From the NCBI GenBank assembly GCA_017438285.1, contig JAFRVY010000012.1, positions 1-40,794 of the forward strand: a stretch of 40,794 nucleotides of DNA, in the 5' to 3' direction. Of this stretch, positions 28,101 through 31,980 are shown piece by piece; the first letter of the stretch is position 1, and each line of letters opens with the position of its first letter. The notes under the pieces were generated by a model. The model worked only from the letters and a program-made list of their open reading frames with translations. It did not search any database and was not told where the DNA came from. The position numbers and the translations under genes are program-made. The stretch comes from Bacillota bacterium (GTDB lineage Bacteria > Bacillota > Clostridia > Peptostreptococcales > Anaerovoracaceae).

Positions 28101-28474
28101 TCGATAACCAGTTCCTCATCAGCAGGCTGAGCCTGAGCCTCTCCGCCATTCTCTTCGGCTGCCTGCGCGGCACCGGAGTCGCCTCCCGTCTCACCGCCGG
28201 ATCCTTCGTCTGCATCCATGGATACTTCTACCGGAGCAGGCTCTTCCTTCTTCTCTTCCTGAGCAGGTGCAGGCGCCGGCGTCTCTACAGTTTTTGTTTC
28301 CGTGACCACGTTATCCTGCTGCATGTCTTCAGCAGTGATCTCCTCGGCTCTCAGAAGCCTGTCAGAAGAATAAGAAAGACCCACTCCCGCGACCAGCACG
28401 AATGCCAGTACCAGGGCCAGAGCCCTGCGAAGAATGCGTCTTGTCTTCATGTCTATCTTTCCTATTGGTTTCAT
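16184..28474 (-). CDS. Giant 4096-residue repeat surface protein (InlB-like, MucBP-like and YDG/MBG-like repeats) with three-helix membrane anchor
   Basis: A predicted adhesin or scaffold, exported and kept in the membrane. In order it has a signal peptide (about 1-43, RRALALVLAFVLVAGVG) and an acidic Pro/Glu stretch to about 140. InlB/Listeria-Bacteroides type repeats (about 141-1058) contain units such as FAGWYADPE...LYAKWT, and MucBP-like units (1058-1300) contain IVRYVDEEGNALA and VTVHYVDMAGSKIA. About 29 YDG/MBG-like units (1309-3900; 27 YDG, 2 YNG) follow. A Gly/Ser linker then leads to the anchor (about 3975-4096) with WAILNLI, a charged loop, FFITEDL and a third helix. There is no LPXTG. 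The ATG overlaps the stop of the 131-residue gene (ATGA), with GGAGG six bases upstream. An ATG eight codons in is the alternative start. Binding partner unknown. Confidence 0.88.
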   Translation of the reverse strand: MKPIGKIDMKTRRILRRALALVLAFVLVAGVGLSYSSDRLLRAEEITAEDMQQDNVVTETKTVETPAPAPAQEEKKEEPAPVEVSMDADEGSGGETGGDSGAAQAAEENGGEAQAQPADEELVIESKPAEETEEPAEEFRVVSFYDRDAELYKKVEVEKGKAIGDKIPPAIPREDYEAHWAIGKIVQGGQGNEIKVTGNRITGKFTPSEDTVIVPDYDKVTRTVTFYDREGGNVIEGGVKKVTADTSYCLNDIPQPPARDGYAGRWVYSGGAFTNSVQVTQDMSVWAVYDQNVFTVTFKVGDETYRTDTYFSGDKLDLPSEPAAEGRTFAGWFSGDTEYKGGENVTSDLTLDAAFTDQYRVVFVIDDGEGNTERLSQYFRTDGQKIGTMPQDPFVAGKVFDKWVNQDTGEEITAATIVNGNITAVASFRDVGVYSVTSEYYYVNDSGKEVTFSTDLIQVESSQLPYTLTAPASIQTDPSQVSGSPVYFPETPSVTLNQNDFDGNRHAAVRIKFVKRTATYDVVYKLKNLNDDGYTEIERVKGVQGVLNSYVTPPVKVYDYYTLELAESTKITKASGQEVPVLYERKNVQLTFETNGGSYVAGVTAPYGSEENLPAANPEREGYTFAGWYADPELSQKVTGSVTLNGDTTLYAKWTGRSVNYTIVYMCEKYNDNGTSSSFVYDNSKTAEAVVGSTVSATSAPAYSKAHYEADNAQNAASNVIIAADGSSVLRVYYKLKEYKLDYNLNNNSSSTTMKKDGTTYKGNSSTRYSISVKLGQSLDGLWPTTDNATFSRSGYSFVGWRTASSSGTTYVTKQTFVTSDLLPTSGTSKTYYANWQSKTTTYTINYYLQNADNNDYTLSSEYSQTLNAQSNASFSAKTIKGYTNVESKNTQQGNTYNFYYNRDTYKVDYFFGGNLLKTNSDVKFDAHISTLNWTPSAAQCDVDNDYTFAGWYDNPSCQGDPYSFDRMPASNLALYAKWTAPTYTVSFVDADDASLQPAKSQTVEKYKKAEKPANPAKSGYAFDGWYADADGNTLFDWNTQITKDTTVYACWVRKNLKYIVRYVDEEGNALASDKEVSNPNLVTGQTVTELPVAVAGYRPAESSKTLVLADENNVIEFVYSAKSDVTSYKVRYLIDPEEGYGSEVAVADEKIVDDVPGETSSVIETAAAVDYGKLYAAVPALDGIEFHPDAAQKTLVLSADSAGSVLTFYYSGFKHADVTVHYVDMAGSKIAADHVEKLKVGKTFTLNRAVNEGWDLYKAVSGNAITGDEAGSDYKITEETTANGLEFTLFYQKKATITALSASKQYDGKVLKLPEEQVKVEGLKDGHTLGSIDFTYENADADSGDGRLAAGIATVTPKDAVIAGAPSDDYYSIRYISGTLEVSKINVTIRIEPDRWTGAAYTGEEYRAGFTNPNKKAADYVIISHSGYSEAYLDKVWDAITAKATYDENGKGLKYYGISEKNAGDYSYGIDVTLADLPEDDNYSVGLFVRPGRLHILPKDASVSTGSASKGYDGTALTQEDASITGLVADDEGKVSAKGTGSQTEPGSSKNTYSIDWGTVAAGNYNIVSEQLGTLTVTPGAVVLTAASGSKTYDGKALTNAAVTASGLPEGFKAEASATGSQTDAGSSANVVDETYVIRNAEGKDVTDMFTVTERIDGTLTVNRAPLNITTGSASKPYDGKPLTNDEAKIEGLVNGETAAVAATGSQTDPGSSSNTYSIDWGNTNAANYYITETPGTLTVTENSAEVTLTAPSASKTYDGAPLTADGTGDAKVTASGLPAGFTVEATASGSRTDAGTSDNVINKGYVIRNAAGEDKTSNFKNIALINGTLTVNKAPVTVTTGSASKAYDGSALTDNEAAITGLVNDETAEVTPTGSQTEVGTGQNTANINWGTAKPDNYQVTQNLGTLTVTANNNAVTLTAPSDSKVYDGTALTANGSGEKKVTADGLPEGFTVEATATGSQTDAGSSPNVVNDQYVIRNAGGQDRTANFTNVIKAEGTLTVSKAAVTVTTGSANKAYDGTALTNGDASIEGLVNGETATVTATGSQTEPGSGDNTYSIEWGSAKAGNYSVSEVLGTLLITENDAEVTITAPSDSKVYDGTALTADGTGEKKIAVSGLPEGFVVDAVATGTQTDAGTSVNAIGEGYAIRNSAGADKTACFTNVKTVNGELTVTPKEVKVTTGSATKQYDGTALTNAEAAIEGLVTGETATAVASGTITEPGTEPNTYDITWGSVNADNYTITEALGTLTVTENSAKVTLTAPSDSKVYDGAALTADGSGEKKVIASGLPEGFTAEATASGEQTDAGDSKNTVNDGYVIRNAAGEDKTSLFTNVTKADGTLTVTPKAVTISTGSASKPYDGEPLKSDVVSIEGLAGEETVGLEATGSIKEKGSKPNSYKITWAANGNEFSAKKANYTVTENLGTLTITDSNVEVTLTAPSAHKTYDGQALTADGTDENNKVIAAGLPKGFTVEATASGSQTDAGSSANVVNDGYVIKNAAGEDKTSNFKNVMKVDGTLTVNPKSVTITTGDASKAYDGTALTNADARIEGLAAGETYTLEATGSVTEVGSEPNSYSMTWAGEDNAYTAKAGNYTVAENIGTLTVTTSGAEITLTAESGEKVYDGSELTNPKVNVTGLPAGFTAEATAKGGQKDAGASANVVKDNYVIKNAAGENKTSNFTNIKKVDGLLTVTKAPLTITTGSGKKAYDGTALTSSEASVEGLVGNDRAKVTATGSQTDVGTSSNTYSIDWGIFGLFTNENNYQIEEKLGTLEVTANNDEIVLTAPNAEKAYDGTPLNADGEVTASGLPNGFTVAATASGSQTDAGSSASTVNEGYAILDSGSVNRTAFFTNVKTADGTLTVSKRKVTFTSADDEKVYDGTALINNSVVTGGDGFASGEGASFSVTGSQKDAGSSANAFTYILDGGTKADNYEVTTAEGTLTVTAINDKVTVTVTEHSGSEKYDGSIKTVKGYDAAADNALYMAGDFGFSGNDTVSGTSAGSYDMELKPEDFTNTSKNFTNVAFVINDGTLQIGKRSLSINSESGEKVYDGIPLTKHEISVTGDGFADGEGAMYSFTGSQTVPGASRNEFAYTLAQGVSADNYIITTALGMLTVTSRPDDAKFEVTVQAASGKALYDGSEHSVNGFVDGISGEIVTGNIGVKAGGHKYTVSGLEASASATDAGSYTVGVTGKAVVKDENGNDVTSEFIVKPIPGSLEISKRSVIMTSGSATQKYNGKPLTNSNVEVTGNGFASGEGASYNVTGSQTIPGMSPNTFSYTLNEGTSENNYNFETVEGQLTVTSRDARYSIVLRPSGMETMYDGAEKTVSGFESLSFTVDGSVYTVEGVSAERTATHAGTYPVNVTGNAVVRDAAGNDVTSQFEVTSMAANLSIGKRSVTLTSADAEKAYDGSALTATEVTVSGDGFAEGEGASYTVSGSRILPGASFNTFTYALNEGTAEGDYDIGTVFGTLTVTNRPDDAKYEVKVKAASGSAVYDGSEHSVSGLIDGISGKTVTDSIEVMVNGHKYTVSGLSASASATNAGSYKVGITGTPVVSDEGGNDVSSEFMVKMVPGTLNIGKRSVIMTSGSATHAYNGKPLTNSDMTVTGDGFADGEGAAYEFTGTKTLVGVADNTFEYTLNDGTLAGNYDISKVYGKLNVTNRDAKYVLTMSPNFATEMYDGEEHSVSGFISTKAVVEGETYEISGLTAGAAGTDAGTYDVSVTGTAVVKDKDGNDVTDQFSVVSENATLTITPRSVLLRSADESAEYDGKAHTGSGKITVEGDGFAGNDGVVITPTASRTLVGATPNTFDWSFSAGTKAGNYNVETAYGLLSIVNREAQYEIRMKANSDTVEYDGEEHSVNGFEKNEFEVEGSKYTVEDVEAEARGTEAGVYSTDINGTAKVSDAGGNDVTEQFAVSYESGSLTITAVESGETPTGDSGNPGSGPDGSGGSGSGAGTTGSGLDIDTIIENGVPVAAAPSGYWAILNLIMMIANVLGGLYMIFRRYRDEDDDSDDYEGQDAAADDTEQNRRRKRGLSVIVTVALAIIAPVVFFITEDLTNTPALFDKYTLLMAVMLIAAIVFIINGKKDSDEKTEEEGAY
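16740..24610 (-). repeat. Array of about 29 YDG/MBG-like protein repeats
   Basis: Units average about 90 codons. Each has a core such as SASKAYDGTALT followed by TATGSQTDAGSS and a closing TLTVT strand. Two alternating forms are clear in the middle of the array; the C-terminal units are more divergent (YDGSEHSV form). Confidence 0.85.
21665..23705 (-). repeat. Higher-order tandem repeat with an exact 510-base period
   Basis: The codons for the YDG core (gtcata on the plus strand) recur at 21665, 22175, 22685 and 23195. That is exactly 510 bases (170 codons) apart, each period holding one long and one short unit. The next copy leftward (21137) is offset by 528 because of a six-codon insertion. 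The constant period points to recent expansion or homogenisation. Confidence 0.75.
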
Positions 28475-28866
28475 CGTTTGCCTCCCGCGGTATCACCGCT
28501 GCGGTCACCGGCCGTCCCGGCCTTCATTAGTCTGCGAGCTTTTCTGCGTCTCATTCCTGAAAGTACGAATATTGCATAGGCAATAACCACCACAGCCAAG
28601 GTCCATACCATGACCATGCGTCTTGTGTTGTCGAAAGCCTCAGAACCTACGGTAGCCGCGAGCGGCACCTCTGATTCCTCGATATCCGCTGCCGGTATGT
28701 CCTCAACAACCTCTATGGTGATATCCGGCTTATCGCCGTCATTTTCTTCGTCATTCTCCTCGGCAAGCGTAGTCTGTGCAGATAATGCCAAAACCATGAG
28801 CATCATTACGCCCGCCGCAAGCACAAGTGCAAGGAGTCTTCTGAATTTCAAATTGCGCGTGTCCAT
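28471..28866 (-). CDS. Small signal-peptide membrane protein coupled to the giant surface protein
   Basis: 131 residues, not recognised by family. It has an N-terminal signal peptide (about 1-35, RRLLALVLAAGVMMLMVLALSA) and a short acidic extracellular stretch (36-80). One membrane helix follows (about 85-104, VMVWTLAVVVIAYAIFVLSG), then a strongly basic cytoplasmic tail, RRRKARR. GGAGG sits seven bases before its ATG. Its TGA overlaps the ATG of the giant gene by the ATGA arrangement, so the two are translationally coupled. The signal peptide resembles that of the giant protein. It may be a chaperone, anchor partner or assembly factor; this is only inferred from position. It is preceded by its own TGACG-type promoter. 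Confidence 0.75.
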   Translation of the reverse strand: MDTRNLKFRRLLALVLAAGVMMLMVLALSAQTTLAEENDEENDGDKPDITIEVVEDIPAADIEESEVPLAATVGSEAFDNTRRMVMVWTLAVVVIAYAIFVLSGMRRRKARRLMKAGTAGDRSGDTAGGKR

Positions 28867-28909
28867 ACGCGTACCTCCAATGAGATCTATAATGTCTTCT
28901 TATATCTGG

Positions 28910-28942
28910 ATTATAAATGAAAAAGCGTCATTATTGCCGTCA
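28910..28942 (-). promoter_or_regulatory. TGACG direct-repeat promoter in front of the 131-residue gene and the giant gene
   Basis: On the minus strand TGACGG (28942-28937), six bases, TGACGC (28930-28925), nine bases, then a perfect -10 box TATAAT (28915-28910). It lies between the sigma-factor gene and the 131-residue gene and separates the regulatory genes from the structural ones. Confidence 0.7.
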
Positions 28943-28976
28943 ATCAAAGCGGCGAATGGCTTGAAATAAGGGCTTT

Positions 28977-30209
28977 TTAGTTGATTTTTACCGCTAAATG
29001 AAGCGTGTTCCCGATATGATCGGGTATATATATGTCCCATGATTCCTTCGGGTATTCAAAGAGCACACCGTCTTCACCGGCACTTACAGGATGGTACGTC
29101 TTACCGGAAGCCGATACAGCATATATATCTCTGTAGTCCACCCCGATGCCGGCATCAGATACCTTAAGAAGGAAACCGTCATTGAGAGTCTTGCTCTCCA
29201 GGAGTTGCGGTCCCTCAGAGTCCACGGCAGTTACGTCATAGCTGTTGCTCACTCTCTGATGATTGATCAGCTCTACGCAGATATCCAGGCTGCCGTTACG
29301 CGTCGGCTCAACGGTAAACTCTTTAGCCCCTGCTTCGTATACAGGCAGGCTGTGCTCCTTAATTGTGGCCAGCACCTTGCCCACAGGCAGGATAGAATCG
29401 ACTTCGACGGTATACACCGGAAGCCCGCGCTCGCCTGCTTCATCCACCTTTACCGTATAGCCCGGCAGCACGAACATAAGCGGGAGCATCATGAACACAA
29501 GCAGCGCCATAGCGATGATGACTCTCTGCAGCGTGAACCTTTCCTTCCTGTATACAGCATATGAAGAAATGGTATCCATAGGGACCGTGTTTGCGTCGCT
29601 TCCGCAGGTGCTGAAGACGTGGTCGAGTATCTCTGAAGTCTCAAGAGTCGTGAGTTCAGAGAACGATGCTGCCAGCCTGCTCTTTCGGGAAGAAGCCCTG
29701 CGGGCAGTTTTTGCTGCGCTTCCCGCCGCATGCTTCGCGAGATGCCGTCTTCCCATCCTTACGAATCTCGTGATGGTGCGCCTGCCGACGTTCATGAGTT
29801 CTGCTATTTCGCTGTCCGACAGTCCCTGTTCAAGGCTCATCAGCATGATCTGTGATTCCGCGAGAGGCAGATTCAGTATCTGCGACAGTGTGTAGTCCGA
29901 ATTTCCGACAGACCTCATCCCGGCCTTTCCCATGTATTTCAGAGCCGAGATACGGCATATCCACGGCATGAAAAGATCCGCCTTGGCAAGTGACGGGAGT
30001 GACCTGTGAACTGCCGTGAACACCTCAGGCAGGACCTCTATCGCTTCCTCCCTGCTTCCGAACAGGTGCGTCAGATAGCAGAGCTGACGGTCGGCAACGG
30101 ACGCAAAAAGCTCGGCAAAAGCATTGCTGTTGCCCTGCTTTGCCCTTGTCACCAGTCCGTTGAGGTAGGACTGGTCAAGCCTGTCGAATGTGCGTCCCGC
30201 TTTTTTCAT
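28977..30209 (-). CDS. Sigma-70/ECF-type factor fused to a transmembrane helix and an extracytoplasmic domain
   Basis: 410 residues. Residues 15-90 look like sigma region 2 (NAFAELFASVADRQLCYLTH, EVFTAVHRSLPSL, FMPWICRIS). Residues 105-162 look like region 4 with a helix-turn-helix, LSDSEIAELMNVGRRTITRF. A basic linker follows, then a single membrane helix (about 227-248, QRVIIAMALLVFMMLPLMFV). An outer domain of about 160 residues comes next (250-410) with VSDAGIGVDYRDIYAV and WDIYIPDHIGNTL, which suggests an Ig-like fold. The open frame is continuous. It starts two bases after the GGDEF gene stop. The likely role is a membrane-held transcription factor for surface genes, but its targets are inferred. 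It could need proteolysis to act. Confidence 0.8.
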   Translation of the reverse strand: MKKAGRTFDRLDQSYLNGLVTRAKQGNSNAFAELFASVADRQLCYLTHLFGSREEAIEVLPEVFTAVHRSLPSLAKADLFMPWICRISALKYMGKAGMRSVGNSDYTLSQILNLPLAESQIMLMSLEQGLSDSEIAELMNVGRRTITRFVRMGRRHLAKHAAGSAAKTARRASSRKSRLAASFSELTTLETSEILDHVFSTCGSDANTVPMDTISSYAVYRKERFTLQRVIIAMALLVFMMLPLMFVLPGYTVKVDEAGERGLPVYTVEVDSILPVGKVLATIKEHSLPVYEAGAKEFTVEPTRNGSLDICVELINHQRVSNSYDVTAVDSEGPQLLESKTLNDGFLLKVSDAGIGVDYRDIYAVSASGKTYHPVSAGEDGVLFEYPKESWDIYIPDHIGNTLHLAVKIN

Positions 30210-30211
30210 CC

Positions 30212-30907
30212 CTACTTACTGTTTGCCTGTCTTGCCCTTTTATCCGAAAGTGCAACGAGTTCTGTTACTGTTTTTATATCTTCACCTTCATTGAATGCCG
30301 TACCGGCGCTGTATCTGATACGCGCGTCTTCATGCAATGCGTTTCTCTCATCAGTCAGAGATTCCACCGAATCGAGGAACCTCTCCAGACGCGTCTCTGT
30401 GCAATCCCTGAATATGGCCACAAACTTATTGCCTCCATTTCTTCCGATGAAGCAGGCTCTGCCCGCGGCAGTCTGAAGTATGGACGCGAATTCCTGTATG
30501 GCCATATCGCCTCCGCTGTGGCCATGAGCCTTGTTTATCTCGCTGAGGTTCGTCATATCTATCGTCACGACACCCATATCCTCAGGCAGCGGTCTTCCGT
30601 GAAACTGCCCGATATACGCGTCCACGCTGTATCTGTTTGCTATGCCTGTCAGCGCATCCGAATAGACCGCGTTGTCCAGCTCGCTGTTCTCGCGCCTCAT
30701 GTCCGCGTATGAACTGAAGTCATAGAGCAGGAAAAGGAACGACAGCCCGAGCGTCAGCCACAGCAGAACGCTGATGGTCCTGGCCGCCATATTTGTCGCT
30801 ATGAGCGCATAGAGCTCGCTGTTACGCAGTATGACCACGAGCGAGGCCGCCGTGATCGCTATGAGCAGCAGGAGCTGTATCGTCTTTATTCTGTCAAATT
30901 TTTTCAT
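30212..30907 (-). CDS. Membrane protein with a degenerate GGDEF domain
   Basis: 231 residues. Two membrane helices (about 11-27 and 43-62) precede a GGDEF-like domain (75-225). Family landmarks are DALTGIANRYS, VTIDMTNLSEINKAHGHSGGD and FIGRNGGNKFVAIF. The signature GGDEF reads GGNKF (158-162), so the metal-binding Asp/Glu pair is lost and diguanylate cyclase activity is unlikely. It may bind c-di-GMP or GTP, or act as a protein partner. It lies three bases after the signal peptidase gene and two before the sigma-like gene, so all three share a transcript. Confidence 0.82.
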   Translation of the reverse strand: MKKFDRIKTIQLLLLIAITAASLVVILRNSELYALIATNMAARTISVLLWLTLGLSFLFLLYDFSSYADMRRENSELDNAVYSDALTGIANRYSVDAYIGQFHGRPLPEDMGVVTIDMTNLSEINKAHGHSGGDMAIQEFASILQTAAGRACFIGRNGGNKFVAIFRDCTETRLERFLDSVESLTDERNALHEDARIRYSAGTAFNEGEDIKTVTELVALSDKRARQANSK

Positions 30908-30910
30908 GTC

Positions 30911-31453
30911 TCAGAACCTCGTGATCCCGTCTCTGTTAATCTTAAGCACTACCTTGCCTTTTATCTGCCGCAGATTGACCTCGCCGAACATCCTAGAGTC
31001 CTTCGAGACCATCCTGTTGTCGCCAAGTACGAACACGTTGCCGTCGCGTACCTTGTACGGATATATGACAGCACCTGTCTCCTCTTCCGTGATTCCATTG
31101 GCGTGTTCATCAGCAATCTCCGTGCCGTCCACAAAGACCTTTCCGTCATATATGTCCACGCTGCTGCCTCCGGTCGCCATGACCCTTTTGATATAGAAGT
31201 CGCCTGACGGGACCCTCATGGAGACAATGTCTCCTTCCTTGTAGGTATGTGTCATTCTGTAATATACGACAAAATCCCCGTCCTTCAGAGTCGGATCCAT
31301 CGAGGCTCCGCTTACCACGGAAAACCCTATCACGAATCTGAATACGATAATGCACGCCACGATCGCCGCAACGAAAAACAGCGAGTCACGCAGCCAGCCA
31401 AGCTTGAGCCCGTCAAACTGGCCTAAAACCCTTCTGTCGCCTTTTTTACTCAT
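30911..31453 (-). CDS. lepB: Signal peptidase I
   Basis: Removes signal peptides from exported proteins at the outer face of the membrane. The 180 residues have one N-terminal membrane helix (about 22-44). The catalytic Ser51 is in SGASMDPTL, the Lys89 dyad partner is in DFYIKRVMATGG, and the box E motif GDNRMVSKDSR is present. All match the bacterial (P-type) enzyme, not the archaeal/SipW form. It is first in the unit with the degenerate GGDEF and sigma-like genes. This suggests a peptidase dedicated to the neighbouring surface proteins, though a general role cannot be excluded. No Shine-Dalgarno is seen before the ATG, and a TAATAT box lies just six bases upstream. Confidence 0.92.
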   Translation of the reverse strand: MSKKGDRRVLGQFDGLKLGWLRDSLFFVAAIVACIIVFRFVIGFSVVSGASMDPTLKDGDFVVYYRMTHTYKEGDIVSMRVPSGDFYIKRVMATGGSSVDIYDGKVFVDGTEIADEHANGITEEETGAVIYPYKVRDGNVFVLGDNRMVSKDSRMFGEVNLRQIKGKVVLKINRDGITRF

Positions 31454-31459
31454 ATATAT

Positions 31460-31465
31460 ATATTA
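31460..31465 (-). promoter_or_regulatory. Possible -10 box for the lepB unit
   Basis: TAATAT lies six bases before the lepB ATG inside a TA-rich run. The -35 region is weak (TTTTAA at a 17-base spacing). If used, the mRNA would begin at or very near the start codon. Confidence 0.3.
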
Positions 31466-31502
31466 GTCGATTACGGCCCTTTTTAAAATGTTTTTTAACG
31501 AA

Positions 31503-31544
31503 ACAAGAGACAGCGAATTACGCTGTCTCTTGTCTTTTTGTTTT
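31503..31544. terminator. Terminator after the 1847-residue surface-protein gene
   Basis: A perfect 13-bp stem ACAAGAGACAGCG/CGCTGTCTCTTGT (31503-31515 and 31521-31533) with loop AATTA. The minus-strand side continues with TTTCGTT and the plus-strand side with CTTTTTGTTTT. It separates the 1847-residue gene from the lepB unit. Confidence 0.8.
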
Positions 31545-31569
31545 AGTCAGGCGTTATGCCTTACATGTT

Positions 31570-31980
31570 TTAGTTAGCTGCTTCCTCAGCTGTTTCCTGA
31601 TCGTCTTCAGCTTCAGCTGCCTTCTTGTTGAAGACTGCTGCGACAATCTGTACTGCCAGCATTGCTACCATCAGTACTGTCCACTTGTCGATCATTGCCA
31701 TCGGCAGGCTCATGTCCTCAGTGAGGAAGAATGTGATCGGTGCAGCAACTCCTGCGAGTGCTCCGGCGATCTTAGCAGCGAGCATCTTCTTGCCCCTGTT
31801 ATCGTCTTCATCCTCTTCCTTATACATGTTGTCCTCGTCCTCGTCTTCATCCTCTTTCTTGCGGAAGAGTGCGATGACTGCGCCGAGTGCTGTAACGATT
31901 GCCGAGATCAGGTTGATCAGCGCCCATGTGCCTTCAGCCATAGGTGTAGGCTCATCAGGGATGATTGTCTCAGGCTCAGC
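31570..31980 (-). repeat. Near-identical anchor-coding segment, copy 1
   Basis: Aligns without gaps to 40310-40720 (constant offset 8740) over about 410 bases at very high identity. Identical runs exceed 50 bases around 31719-31790. It covers the anchor and part of the linker. Confidence 0.8.
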
